Shown here: positions 44,348 through 56,139 of the stretch, piece after piece
How the letters are laid out: each line of letters opens with the position of its first letter
Numbering within the stretch: position 1 is the stretch's first letter
Assembly: GCA_001599755.1 (NCBI GenBank)
Contig: BCHX01000006.1
Span: forward strand, 3,397,336 to 3,461,335
Length of the DNA: 64,000 nt
Direction: 5' to 3'
Source of the DNA: Gliomastix tumulicola
Lineage: Eukaryota > Ascomycota > Sordariomycetes > Hypocreales > Bionectriaceae
Notes under the pieces: model-generated
The model's input: only the letters and a program-made list of their open reading frames with translations
Databases searched by the model: none
What the model was told of the DNA's origin: nothing
Position numbers and translations under genes: made by a program

Positions 44348-44887
44348 TGTGAATGGCAATGGGCAGGGACAACGATGAGGGATTGCCTCCCTCCGATAGG
44401 GAGGTATGTTTCGGGGTCACAAAATTCTGCTATAGTATGGAGGGAAGATGTCTTCCTTTTGGAACCTGGGGCTGGGCTCCTCGGGTAATTTGTACCTTCT
44501 GTTGCGGTTTAAACAGCTGCGAGGCAGACTGAGGGGCTGATTAGCCACTGAGGCACGTGAGGTTGGAGACGTGCCACACCTCCAACGCGACATAAATCTC
44601 ATTCGCCAACGAAACAATAGTGGAATGGCATTTCAACTTTGATTGGGAGAATATGTCTGTGGTGTGGGAGCATGCATATAAGGCGACCATTTGTAAGCCA
44701 AATCGTAACGTTACAATGAGGAATTCAGACAACGATTGGGCAAAATGTAATTACTTATGGATGAAGATACTTGTGGAGGAAGATATTAGTAGGATCCTTT
44801 AAATCCTGCCCAATGTCGGCAAAGCGATTACCACGTGCCTCGACGCTACGCTTCTCATCCTACCGGAGACACAACCTGTTGTCGGGT
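44348..44887. other. Intergenic
   Basis: 540 bp between the HeLo-like start and the Fic stop. It should hold the promoter of the HeLo-like gene. Confidence 0.4.
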
Positions 44888-45727
44888 TCATTTTCTAGAA
44901 AGCCAAACCGCGAATTCATGGTGGCACGTCTGATCGCTGAAATCAACCTCCATATCCTCCCTGTCAAAGACCTTGCGAGCCCTCCGCATAATATCCAGAT
45001 ATTCCTCCTTGTCGCCGTCTTCGTGACCGAATGGCGCGGTCACGCCGATATCTTTCAGCAGGAGCACGTTCATGATGATGCGTGTCATACGTCCATTCCC
45101 GTCCCCAAAGGGGTGGACCATCGCGAACTGGTGGTGGTACCGGGCAGCGAGGGTGTAAGGGTCGAACGGCGCATCAAGGTCGGCAATCTCGTCATTGAGA
45201 TCCCGGACCATCATGGCCATGTATGATTGGACGACCGAGGCGCGGAGACAGATGCTGCGCTTCTGCATACCGTAGGCAACGGCGACTTCGTGCTTGCGGT
45301 ATTCGCCAGCCGTCACATCGTGATCATCGACGTTGAGGCCACCATACAGGATTCTGTGCGCTTCACGGATCAGGTCCTCGGACCAGGGCTCCTTATCGAC
45401 TACGATTCGCTCAATCAGGAACTTGAGAGCTCTGGCATGATCAATAACTTCCCTGAGAGCTCGCATGTCGGCCTTTGAAGCCGTGTCAGGATCCGCCTCA
45501 GCAGAACCTCTCGCAAAGAAAGCAAGAGACTCTTTCTGCGCGATATTTATGGAGAGGTCGTCGTCATTTTCGCCAAACACAGCCTGGCAAAGCTCTCTGG
45601 TGACGTCGAAGTTAGTACCGGCACTCTCGATCCTGTTCGAGCCGTAGATGAGAGTGGCGACAGGACCGTCGAGCTGCGGCCAATGATGGGGCAAGGCCTT
45701 TCGGAGCGGCTTCCGACTAGACGACAT
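44888..45727 (-). CDS. Fic-domain protein (AMPylator/deAMPylator family)
   Basis: A 279-residue intronless protein. The Fic core motif is complete: HPFGDGNGRMTR (around residues 203-214), fitting HxFx(D/E)GNGRxxR. A preceding N-terminal helix has YGSNRIESAG (around 27-36), which matches the class II inhibitory motif (S/T)xxxE(G/N) except that Ser follows the Glu. Fic enzymes transfer AMP, or another phosphate-linked moiety, from a nucleotide to Ser, Thr or Tyr of target proteins. There is no TPR or membrane segment, so it is probably cytosolic. The start is the ATG at 45727; the upstream in-frame codon is TTG. A broken copy lies at 39880-40143. Confidence 0.9.
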   Translation of the reverse strand: MSSSRKPLRKALPHHWPQLDGPVATLIYGSNRIESAGTNFDVTRELCQAVFGENDDDLSINIAQKESLAFFARGSAEADPDTASKADMRALREVIDHARALKFLIERIVVDKEPWSEDLIREAHRILYGGLNVDDHDVTAGEYRKHEVAVAYGMQKRSICLRASVVQSYMAMMVRDLNDEIADLDAPFDPYTLAARYHHQFAMVHPFGDGNGRMTRIIMNVLLLKDIGVTAPFGHEDGDKEEYLDIMRRARKVFDREDMEVDFSDQTCHHEFAVWLSRK

Positions 45728-46128
45728 GGCTAGCAATGATGTGAGATATCTATCGACGATTTAAGTTGTAAGTGTAGGATCGAGAGCTGAGGTGTGAGTG
45801 CAGAATAGGGAGTTGAAGTGTAGGCAAGATAGATGGCAGGTAATAGATAGAGGTGGGAGTCAGGATATGATATATTTATAGAGTGGGTAGCTGGTTGTCC
45901 GTCCAGCCACAATATCTGTAAACTTCAAGCCACTTAGTCACTCGTCTGGCTATTGCTCCAATACTCAACCAAAGCGCCGTCTATACCATGTGCCAGATAC
46001 TCAACCTGAGTATGTACCATCCCTCTCTCTCGCAAGGTAAGTAGGCTCAATAGTAGGTGTACTGTGACGGAGGGTCTGTCCAGATAATCATTTTCCTTCC
46101 CAAGCTGTCGAGACACAAAGGCCTTCTC
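45728..46128. other. Fic promoter / ammonium transporter 3' flank
   Basis: 400 bp. It contains an AT-rich ttatagagtg element near 45880. No gene is seen. Confidence 0.4.
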
Positions 46129-47607
46129 TCACTCCAATGCCACTGATTCGTTGCCAATCGGGGCGTAGTCCTCCTCGTCAGGGTGCTGATAATCGCAGAG
46201 CACCTCCTCGGTCTCGTGCGTATCCAAGCCAGCCGCGACATGCCTACTGCTGCGTTAGCACATACACCAAGCGTCCCTTGTTCCTGAAGAATGCAACTTA
46301 CTTATCTGTCGCGAGCACCTCCAGCCCCGGCACGCAGTCAATCAGAGCAATGATGACAAACGATCCCACGCCAGCCCAGAGCAGCCCGATCAGCGCCTCG
46401 GCGATCTGAACGCCCAGCTGCCTAATGTTCCCATCAAAGAAGACGCCGCCGACAATGTCCACCTCTCCGTACGCTGCGACCTCCTTCTGCGCGAACAGTC
46501 CCGTGCAGATGGTCGCCGCGATGCCGCCGACGCAGTGCGTAGCAAACGTATCCCCGTTGTCCACCCAGCGCCATCGCCGCGCGAAGTCCGTGAACTTGAT
46601 GCGCAGCGCCTGCCGGCACAGCAACGCGCCGATGATGCCGAAGAGGAAGGACGTGGGGAGGTCGATGAAGCCAGCGGCCGGCGTGATCATGACGAGGCCA
46701 GAAATGGCGCCCATGAAGATGGAGTCGATGGACCATCGCCCTGTCTCGATATACGTCGTCAAAGCCCACGTCAGCGCGCCCGCAGACGCACACAGATTCG
46801 TCACGGCCAGCGCCATGATGGACTGGAACGAGAGCGTGAGCGTCGTGCCCGCGTCGAAGGCGAGCCAAGAGCCCCAGATGATGATGAGCGAGAGCAGCTG
46901 GAAGAAGGAGTTGCCCGGTCGGTGCAGGCGGATGTGCGAGGGCGTGCGGTCGGCCGAGCGGCGGGAGCGGAACAGCGGGTGGGAGAGGTAGAGGCTGATG
47001 GCCGTGGCGCTCGCGCCGGAGCAGACGTGGACGGGCGTGCCGCCGGCGAAGTCGAGGGCGCCGAGGGTCTCTCCGAGGAAGCCGCCGCCCCAGACCATGT
47101 GGGCGAGGGGGCAGTAGACGAAGGTCGACCAGAGCTGGAGGTGTCAGTAGAAATGAAGCAGACGGACGGAGGAGGGTGGGAGGTGGCACGTACGAAGATG
47201 AAGGGAATCACGGGCAGCAGTCGCCCTCGCTCGCAGAATCCTCCCACGGCAATAGCGCACACAGTCGCCTCGAAGACGAGCTGAAACTGACTGAACAGCA
47301 GCGCAGGAATGGTGCCGACAGGTTCAGCAAGCACACCACGATGGAAAGCATACTTGAAGTCGCCAAACACGGAGCCGCCCTCACCGTACGCGAGCGTGTA
47401 GCCGAGAATCCACCACTGGATCGAGCAGGTCATGATGACCAGCACCGCCGGAATGGCGCTCGCGAGTCCATTGAACCGCCATGAGTAGCCCGCGTACGCG
47501 ATGCCCACTGTCGGCACGATCGTCCAGCAGATGCACGTGCAGACAATGATGAACAGCGTGTCCGTCCGGTCGCAGTTTGCCCAGTCCTCAAGCACCGTGT
47601 TTGCCAT
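46129..47607 (-). CDS. Ammonium transporter (Amt/Mep family)
   Basis: Three exons (47607-47194, 47134-46302, 46243-46129) give 453 residues with 11 predicted helices. Family features seen: QWWILGYTLAYGEGG, AHMVWGGGFLG, LDFAGGTPVHVCSGASA with the conserved Asp and first pore His, and DTFATHCVGGIAATI with the second pore His. The last exon supplies a short cytosolic tail (LDTHETEEVLCDYQHPDEED). It imports ammonium at the plasma membrane; Mep2-type members also sense it. The promoter carries a dense set of GATA motifs. Confidence 0.95.
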
Positions 47608-47635
47608 CTTCGCAGGACGTACGCTCCAAGGATCA

Positions 47636-47880
47636 GATAAGGTCAGTAGATAAAAGTGACGACAGGCAGACAGGCATTCATTCGCGCCGAGCCGCCTGCA
47701 AGGGGCAGCCCTGAATTAAGTACCCCGATCTGGGCAGCCCGAGGAATGCAGCGTGGGATGCCAGGATAACGATAAAGCGCGTGTCAGACTTTCAGCTCTC
47801 ACGCAGGACGAGATAAGGAGGCCGCGCATCTGGTTGGTCAATCCCGCCCGAGCTGCATGAAACCCCAGTCGGAGAGATAA
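47636..47880. promoter_or_regulatory. Cluster of GATA sites upstream of the ammonium transporter
   Basis: Six GATAA motifs on the plus strand lie within 245 bp: 47636, 47649, 47765, 47771, 47812 and 47876. They begin about 30 bp upstream of the transporter's ATG. AreA/NIT2 GATA factors bind such sites and activate ammonium permease genes under nitrogen limitation. The link is inferred from the motifs. Confidence 0.7.
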
Positions 47881-49013
47881 GGACTTCCCCCCTCTTTCAG
47901 CGGCGGAGTAAGACATGCAGCAGCATCATGCAGCTGCTTCTCCGGCTGGCGAGCTTGGATTTTATTCATTACGTCAGTTGGCGCATTTGATCGACACTCG
48001 CTGATGCATGCCTTGATTGATGAGCAATAATGGCAGCGCGTCGCATCGTCCCCATCCACGATGGTCTTTCAGTGATCGCCTTGTCAGACAGAGAAGCGCT
48101 GGAAGGATTGCCAGCACAATTACCTAGTGAAAGGAGCAGGAAATTCATCATGATCTTTAAGATGAGCCTCAATGAATCACAGGAGGATGGAGCCTCATCC
48201 AGCATGGGCACGACTTCTCCCACACTGATGCGCCCGGCGAGGCACCAATTGACGGCCGTGCCATACCAAACACTATTAGTCGACTGACTTATTAAGCTCA
48301 ACGAGCAGCAGTATTGAATATCCTGTGTGAGAAATCAGTCCCGATGGGGTGCTGGCGTAAGGGCAGCCATTAGAGCAGAGGGAGGGCTCATCAGCCACCA
48401 TTGCGCTCCATGGCAACGCAGACAATCGCCTCTTTCTTCCAGGTCGCTCTCGGATTGGGTATGAAGCCAACGGGTGTGGTATGAGGACTGGACAGCGCCA
48501 TCGGCCGCAGGCACACGTCCCCTGATGCCGATATCATCCCCGTGTGCTCTATGCCTGCTACATGACCAGCCGTGTCAGACGACCAGCCTACGGCACCGCT
48601 TCCACCAGTCCATCGTCCAGTTCGAAGGGAGGTGGCTTGCATTAGGGCTTGACAGCTCCGAACCTCAACACAATCCGTCCCTAGCCCAGCCCCAAAGTTG
48701 TCCATGGCTACTGAGCCACCTCGTAACTCAGCAAGGTTCCCAACGAGAATCCCAACCATTTACATATTTACCAGCCACGCAGCTCGCACACACCAAACTC
48801 ATTCTACTTCCCCAAGTCCAAGCTCTCGGCACCACACACCGTACACAACATACACACGCACGTATCAGCACACCAATCAAAAGAACGACGCACTCTACCT
48901 TAGGCAAACATGACGCCCAGACCATCCCTCTCCAGGCATGTCCTTCATCGCCCTCCTACCTCCAACCCTTATGTGGTCCAACTCGCTTACCCGTCAGAAA
49001 CAGGGAGGAGCCT
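47881..49013. other. Intergenic
   Basis: 1.1 kb. The open frame from 48474 continues into the next gene but its first 180 codons look random. No separate gene is supported. Confidence 0.4.
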
Positions 49014-49403
49014 ATGCCCCCCGCCCCCAAAGAGGGCGTGGAGGATGACAACAGCAAAGAGCAGCCTCGCACGCCGCCAACACCCGACGCAGTCCGTCCA
49101 GCGGAGTCGAAATGGCCTATCACGCTGCAAGCACCCTCCGCCGTCTATCTAGCGAGTCTGGGAGGGACTCTCGACTCTCTCCCGCCGCCAGCACGCAGCG
49201 ACACCAGTCCAGCGCAACCAGAAGACGACGTACACGATATCTTCGCGAGAATGCGGAAAGAGAAGGAACTCGAGGAACGCCGCCAAGGCCGTAGAGACTG
49301 TCTCAAAATGTCTATTGTCATCTTTGTTTTCCTGTGTCTTGTGGCTTTCGTCCTTTACTCTATGCGTCACGGCCTCGCCGGGCTCCTTGGTTTGTCGTTG
49401 TGA
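49014..49403 (+). CDS. Small tail-anchored membrane protein
   Basis: A 129-residue protein. Residues 1-75 are rich in Pro, Ser and acidic residues and probably disordered. Residues about 77-95 are a charged helix (DIFARMRKEKELEERRQGRR), and a single hydrophobic C-terminal helix (MSIVIFVFLCLVAFVLYS) follows with a short basic tail. This topology fits a tail-anchored protein facing the cytosol. The frame is open further upstream to 48474, but I chose the ATG at 49014 because composition changes there. No family recognised. Confidence 0.6.
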   Translation: MPPAPKEGVEDDNSKEQPRTPPTPDAVRPAESKWPITLQAPSAVYLASLGGTLDSLPPPARSDTSPAQPEDDVHDIFARMRKEKELEERRQGRRDCLKMSIVIFVFLCLVAFVLYSMRHGLAGLLGLSL

Positions 49404-49790
49404 TGGTTATTTGGATTGTTTAATGAAATCGTTTGTAGCAGCATGATGACAGGGGCCCTAGTTAGAACTCAGAAGAAAGAAAATACGTCGAGAGGTGAGA
49501 TTAGGATCTGAAGATGCTTCTGTCATAAGGATACGTATTTATCTTTCATGGTGTTTTTCTGTTTTGCTGTGTGTGTTGTCTAGGGTAGGCTGGCGACGCG
49601 GAGTGACGTTGGGGCGTGGAGAAAAAACGCGAAAATCGTCCCAATCGCGTTGAGGCATCCCCCCCTCAATCAATCATCCATCTCCCTGGCCTCGTCTCTC
49701 ACCGTTCACCTCTCATCTCGCCATTTGAATTCGGCCATTTCATTCCATTTCAACCCACAGCTAGCCATTCCCCAGCTGCTCCCATCGACC
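49404..49790. other. Intergenic promoter region
   Basis: 390 bp; the last 100 bp are pyrimidine-rich, typical of a fungal 5' leader. Confidence 0.4.
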
Positions 49791-50330
49791 ATGCCTCTCC
49801 CCAACGACCTCGGACAGCACCCCTCCCCGGCCCAGATCATGGAGCTGGCCTCGCAGTACTCAGACCTCCTCTACGCCCTCTTCCACCACCCCTCCTACAA
49901 GTACGCCCAGCCGCCGACGGCCGCGTTCGTCAAGCCCTCGCCCGACACGCCCGTCGGCCTCTTCTGGACCGCCGACTTCGTCCAGAACACCTTTGTCGAG
50001 CACATCCTGCCCTTCCTCCCCGAGGGATCCACGCGTCGCTGCAAGGCCATCGGCAACGCCTGGGCCCGGGCGGACCCGTCGTACGGCTGGGACTTCACCT
50101 GGGACGCCGCCGAGGGCAAGCTCAAGGACGACCGCGGCGAGGAGGTCAAGTTCCCGACGCTGCCGACCCGCGAGGTGCAGGAGAAGATGGGGGATGTGAT
50201 CGGCAGAGGCGTGATGACCAAGAAGATCATTCTGGAGAACGCGACGGATATCAAGGCGCAGCTCCTGCTGGGCGGGACGGCGTTTGATTTCGGCGAGGAC
50301 GTGAAGAAGGCGGTCGAGGCGATCCAGTGA
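49791..50330 (+). CDS. Uncharacterised fungal protein
   Basis: A 179-residue intronless ORF starting at an ATG in good context (CGACC-ATG). It has an N-terminal helical part (SPAQIMELASQYSDLLYALF), a middle with several Trp (WTADFVQNTF, GWDFTWDAAEGKL) and a C-terminal helix. There is no signal peptide or TM segment. GC-rich codon use and a pyrimidine-rich leader support a real gene. Family not recognised. Confidence 0.68.
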   Translation: MPLPNDLGQHPSPAQIMELASQYSDLLYALFHHPSYKYAQPPTAAFVKPSPDTPVGLFWTADFVQNTFVEHILPFLPEGSTRRCKAIGNAWARADPSYGWDFTWDAAEGKLKDDRGEEVKFPTLPTREVQEKMGDVIGRGVMTKKIILENATDIKAQLLLGGTAFDFGEDVKKAVEAIQ

Positions 50331-50551
50331 AGGGAGGGATGGACAATGAATTCCACGACTTTTAGATTGGAGGACGACTTGAGTGCCGGTCACCAAACAG
50401 ACCAAGCTAGCCTATTGATGTTACGAGACTACGGAGGGTAGCCAAAAAACCTGCTGCATATGATTGTCGTCCATGGGAGACGTGACCGCTACTGTAATTG
50501 AGGACAGCTTGTAGATACCCTGCCCGCGGTGCACTGCAATGAAGTTCTGGT

Positions 50552-51155
50552 TCATCCAATCCTGCCATTACTACTTCTGCCTGGGGCAACTTTCCTCCTC
50601 ACCCAAACCTCCTTGTCGTCCTCCTTTGAATCAGTGCTCGAACCGTTCCCCTCTCGAAGTTCTATCTCCCAGATCTTGAGCTGGTATCTCCCGTGATCTG
50701 CGCTCCCGGTGAATAGATCAAATGACCAGCCGTGCTTCGGACAAGTGATGCCGGCACTGAGGACGATGCCAAAGTCCTCAATGTCGAAGATGCTGCCTTC
50801 TGATAGCGGGTATGAATTGTGAGGGCATTGCTGCAGAATAACGCAGTTAGTACGCAGCCTTCAGCCAGGGGGAAAAAAAACTGTGAGCACCCACATGGTC
50901 TATGGCATGGAATTTGCCCTTGTACCGGAAGACGATGACCTGCTCGTGAAGCTTGCCCTCCTCTCCATCATCGTCGCAGCTCGCAGAAAGCCCACGGATC
51001 TCTGTCGACTTGGAGCTGTCGCCGGGTGGAACATGGAATGCCTTGCAGACCTGCTTGAGATCTTCCGTATCCTCGTCTACGCCAATGTTGGGAAATGTCG
51101 AAGTGAGGCCGACGGAGAACCAGTCCTGCCCCGTGGGCGCCCTGAACCAATTCAT
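50552..51155 (-). CDS. Rieske [2Fe-2S] domain protein
   Basis: Two exons (51155-50895, 50830-50552) give 179 residues. The two Rieske boxes are CPHNSYPLSEG and CPKHGWSFDL, giving C-x-H and C-x2-H ligands, with about 25 residues between them, longer than usual. There is no membrane anchor, reductase or oxygenase domain, so it is probably a small ferredoxin-like electron carrier. The intron lies one codon before the first Cys. The ATG at 51155 is preferred. It converges with the uncharacterised gene at 49791-50330. Confidence 0.87.
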
Positions 51156-52505
51156 GGCGGGCTTCGTCGCGCGCGCTGGCCGTCGCTTCACGACGCTGCC
51201 ATTCCTCGCGATGGATTAGACTCAATTGAAATGAGATGGCTAGTGATGGCCCGGGATGAAGTCGACTCGCCTCGTGAGATTGTGTCGGATTGAGATCAAA
51301 CTTGGCAGTGGGGGAAAATGTCCGCACATCGATGTCGCTCTAACACCGACATCGGAGATAAGTGCAACGCACATCCGAGGAGGGAAAGCTTTCAGTAGAA
51401 CAAGACAATGTCGACAGGGAAAGAGCATGATGGATGCAAGATGGGCATTTTCCAAAGACACGTTTGGCCTCCGATGGCACGAAAACGGCGCCCGGGCTTG
51501 CCTGACCGCCAAGTGTACAGACCTTCAGCCAGGCCAAACCACCTAAGCTCCTCGTTTAAATATGGCCCGTGACAGCAAAACGACGAATGATGATAATTAG
51601 AAGATTCCTACATCGTGAGTGCTCACTGACTTGGGTGGGAATATCTGCGCTTGCCGTGGGGATGGCGGTGGCCACACCCTTGGGGGTCGCTGGTAGGCAG
51701 GTCACCGTCAAGATTCACCTGCTCACCATTCTCGCTACTTTCAACGGAGCACACTCGGAACTCGGCTACCACGGTACTGAATCTCTGGAGATCTGTGGAG
51801 CGGCTTCACAGTGTAGTATGTGGCCCTATGATGACCTCATGTGCGAGTGGCCGTCGAGAGACGCCAGTCAGCAAAGGCAGCAGAATCGGCGTCTCATGGG
51901 CGAAGGGCACCAGAACTTGGCCCAAGAATGACTCAAGATCACCTTAGTGCTTGTATTAAAGTGGTAATATATCCCTTACTGAGTTCTCCTGACCTCGTGG
52001 GCGCTGCGTGGGCGTGGGGGCTCGCCGTCCGGCTCTCGTCCGATGCGTCCTCTCGTGCGTTTACATTTTGGATTCCGTTCACAAAGCCTGCTCGATTTCT
52101 CCGTCGTTTCTCCCCTCACGCGAGCCCCACTTGGTGCCCTAACGAAAGAAATAACAAGTGCACAAAACATCGCCGCACGTTTTGCACTTCTTCTCCTCTT
52201 TCCTTCCCCCCTCTCATGGTCACCACTCCCCCTTGTTTCGATTGTTACAAGCTGGGCCTGGTACGCATCCCTCACATACATACATTCCCTACAAATATCC
52301 TGCGCGTATATATCACGGTACATTCACTTCATTCACATTTTGGCGTCGCTAGCTGGCGCGCCTCGTCACGCTCCCTGATCGGTATCTGCTCCCACTCATC
52401 CCAGCTTCAAACACTTCGCCAAGCACGAGCCGTAATCATTTGGCTCCAAGGCCTCTTCCCATCCGTTTCTTTCTTCCCTGCTTCACTCTGACACTCACCA
52501 CCATC
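51156..52505. other. Intergenic
   Basis: 1.35 kb between the Rieske start and the helicase region. It is expected to hold both promoters; the right part is pyrimidine-rich. No gene is seen. Confidence 0.4.
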
Positions 52506-55500
52506 ATGTCCTCGGCTCTGGGCGCCTCTCGCGGCCTTGACTGCTCGCTCGTCCTGGGAGGGTCCTAGAATGGCCCAGTCCTCAGCGGCCCCGGCAGCTG
52601 TGTCAACGGCATCCACGCCGAGATATTCTACAAGAGTGTTTCTGATGCGTCTTCATTCCTCGGAATGAAAATTCAGTTCCCTTGCGGGGAGCACAACGAG
52701 AGAGATGGATTTGGAAAGATCCATACATGTGAGTCCCCTGCTCCTCCCGTTCTCCCTGCCGAGACGCGATCGCTAACATCATTATTAGACGCGAAGGGAT
52801 CTCAATCGGTCGTCTCCCTTGTCATCCGATTCCCTAAAGCCGACAAAACTGGCGCTCCTTGCACCAAGTTTGCTGTTGATTCACCCGACCTCTTGCCCGC
52901 AAACAAGCAAGACGTCATCAAGAAGTTCCATGCCCATGCTCTCCGCATCACTCTGGCGGAAGGCTCCGAGGTGACTGTCGATGGATTCGGCATGCCTTTC
53001 TCGAATCCCGATCATCCAGCTGACGGCATCCTCAACCACGGCGCACCTATCAGCGGTACTGTCACTCTGCGAGACTTCCTTCAGCAACGGGAGTTTCTCA
53101 TCCTGGTACGCACGGAGTGGTCTGCAGCCGTCCTTGTGAATAATCTCACCTACCGCTCCCCCATGACGGACTTTGTCTACCCATACAAAAGCCACGGGTG
53201 GAATGTCTACTTGTACAGATGCCTCCGCGATGTCATGCGAGGCTCTCGGTTCCGCGGCGCTGTCACTTTCGACGACGACGACATGCACGTGAGCGTCCTG
53301 GAGCAGTCTGTGGCCCAGGACATCTTCTGGGCGGCCGAGGATGCCGCTGAGCTGTTCGAGACCAAACGGCCCGCCTACTTGGTCCCCGTCATCGCGGAGG
53401 AAGGCGATAAGGACGAGCATGCCTTCTACGCTGTAGTCTCGCTCACTAGTGAGACCCTGGAGCGGTACAACCCTGCCATCTCCATCCTTACCAAGAACCG
53501 AACCGACATCGAGATGTCCTTCCACAAGGATTACATGCCTCTGCGCAAGCCACCCAGGGTTGACAATGCCTGGAATTGGTTTCACTCGGCTCATGCGACG
53601 TGGGATGCCGAGCTGATTGAAAATCCCAAGACCATTGCCCAGCTGGAACCTCATCTCAGAACTTCGGACGTCGTACTGAAGGTGAGGGAGCCCAGGCAGA
53701 AGAAACAGAAGAAGAAGCAACCGCCTCTCCCACCCATCGATCCTAAGATCTTCGCCACTCGCGCTGACGCCAATGATGCCTTATTGAAAGATCGGGACAG
53801 CTGGCACATCGTGTCGCTTCTCATCAACCCTCTCATCGAGGACTCCAAGCGCAAGATCCAAGCGGTGTGCTCCTTCCTCCCGAACGCGAAGCCTACCGAT
53901 GCCGACTTCGTGAAGGGCCCGGATGGCGAGGCCACCGTTTCTCCCGAGGTCGAGTTGATGATGAGCCTGCACCGGGATCTGCTCCGCGGCAATGGGTTCT
54001 ACAAAACGCTGACGAACCCTCGGTATCAAAAGGAGCTCAGAGACCTTTGGCGCTCGCTTCCCCCCATCGAGGATACCCTTGGTCTCGAGGCACTCGACAT
54101 CAACGATGATGCCACTCCCTCTGCTGCTGCTGCTGACCAGCAGATGGCCGCACCTCGCCTGCCATCTATGGATCTATTCGACTTTGACTTTGTTTACCGG
54201 GAGCATCTGCTCAGTGAGATGAACGCGCCCGACCGCGACCGCTTCTTTGAGTACATGCGTAACCGTCCGCTCGGCTTGGGCATCATGACTGCTGTAAGTT
54301 CACACCATTTTCCCTCATCATCATCATCATCACCCTTCACGCATCTTCTGACACTGCTCTGCTTCATAGCCACCCGGTTTCGGAAAGACCACGGCCATGT
54401 CGATCGCGACTCTCGTCCTGGTCGAGACGTTCGGCAAGGTCTACGCGAGCGCGCCCACGCACGTCGCCGTGGACAACTTCGCTGCCCGTATCCACGAGAT
54501 CGACATGCGTGTCGTCAAGAGCTACAACCTCGCCCACCCTTCGGAGCCCCGCCGCCGCAAGCTGGTCATCCGCGCGTACAAGATCCAGGAGGAGGTGGCG
54601 GCGTTCCGGAAGCTGCTGAAGAACCCGCAGCTCGGCGACGACGCCTGCCCCGACGACAGCAGCCGCGGCACCCCGCGCTGGAAGCTCCATCTGTCTCTCT
54701 CGTACTGGCTGCTCATGGCCATGGGATCCAGCGCCGTGCGTCCTCTGGACGAGGGCGAGGATCCTGCCATGCTCGTCCAGCTCAGCCGGGACCTCAGCGC
54801 GGCTGTGTCTCATGGCAAGCTCAACAAGTTTGCTCAGACTGGATCCTTAAAGCACGAGGACTGTGACGATGGGTCTTGTGCCAACTCCATCTCCATCTGC
54901 AGCTGCAGCAGCAGCACCGCGCCGTCCAATGACGAAGGCATCATGACGCCTGCCACCACCGCCGCAACCTCGGAGGCCGGGGACGAAAACGAGCAGCCCG
55001 CCGCTCCGGAGATGTCCTCCCCAGAGTGCGTCAAGGAAGCGATGCGCAAGCTCATCGATGACGAGATGGACGGCGAAGACCACTTCGAGCAGCTCCTCAA
55101 GTGTCTGATCCGCCGTGCCGACGTGCTCTGCTCGACACCCTCCCTGTCTACGAAGCCGATGCTCAAGGAGTGGCGCCGCTCGCAGGCGCGTGCCGTCGCC
55201 GTCGACGAGGCGGCCAACATGAGCCGCCCGGACCTCTACACGGTCTGGGGCAACACGCTGCTCCCCTGCATGCTCGGCGGCGACGACGAGCAGCTGCAGC
55301 CCGTCGTCACCTCGGAGCGCGAGCAGCGGCCCCGGGGCACCTTCCTCAACCGTCACGTCGAGGACGGCCAGATGTCGCCGCTGAAGTTCCTCAAGGCCCG
55401 CGGATGGCCCGTCTTCCGCCTGCACTACCAGTTCCGCATGGCGCGTGGACTGTTCGACCTCTGCCACGAGCAGATCTATCCCGACCTTCCATTCGACTAC

Positions 55501-56139
55501 GCGCCGGGCTGCGACATCGCTCGCGCGGACCACAGAGATGGCCTGCGGCTGGAGGGCTACCTCCAGACCAAGTTCCCTACCCTTCGCACCCCACCTGCGG
55601 ACAAGCTTCTTCCCGTCTTCTTCCACTGTGCTGGCACTGTTACCTTCACAGACCGCATGACCAAGTCACGCCTGAACAAGGAGCAGATCAAGCTCGCCCT
55701 GGACTTCCTGCTCGATCTCGTTCGCGACCTGGGCATCAACCCGGCCGACATGGGCCTCATCACGCCCTACAAGGCCTGCGTCCGGCACATCAAGCGCCTC
55801 CGCAAGAAGGGCAAGTACGCCCCCCTCAAGAAGATGAGTCCCGCCGCCACCGTCGACGGCTTCCAGGGCCAGGAACGCGACATCATGGTCGTCGTCATGG
55901 GCACCACCGAGGACTCGGGCCCGGGCTTCACCGACGACAAGTACCGCCTCAATGTCATGTTCTCCCGTCAGAAGAACGGACTCGTGGTCTTTGGCGACAC
56001 GGGCGCCGTGAAGAAGGGCGGCTGTGACATGGCGCATGAGGACGTCGATGGCGAGAATCGCACGGTTTTGGAGGGTATGTACGGCTACTTCGAGAACCAC
56101 GGTCGTGTCGTTCACGTCAGTGCCCAGCCTGGCCTTTAG
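52506..56139 (+). CDS. SF1 (Upf1-like) helicase, start uncertain
   Basis: Exons (52506 or 52665)-52728, 52789-54293 and 54370-56139 give 1112 residues from the ATG at 52665. After about 520 residues of fungal-specific sequence, helicase motifs follow: Walker A PPGFGKTT, motif II AVAVDEAANM, HYQFRMA, LITPYKACV, motif V VDGFQGQERDI and motif VI LNVMFSRQKNGL. This set is that of Upf1-like SF1 helicases acting on RNA or DNA; the true substrate is unknown. An insert of about 150 residues rich in Ser, Asp and Glu lies between motifs I and II. The frame is also open from an ATG at 52506, except for one TAG at 52566-52568, and the text between looks protein-like. The first intron (60 bp) has no stop in frame. 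Confidence 0.88.

Noticed and set aside
48474..49013. 180 codons in frame upstream of the tail-anchored protein
   Set aside because: Composition is unlike the downstream part, no good initiator context, and no conserved-looking segment.
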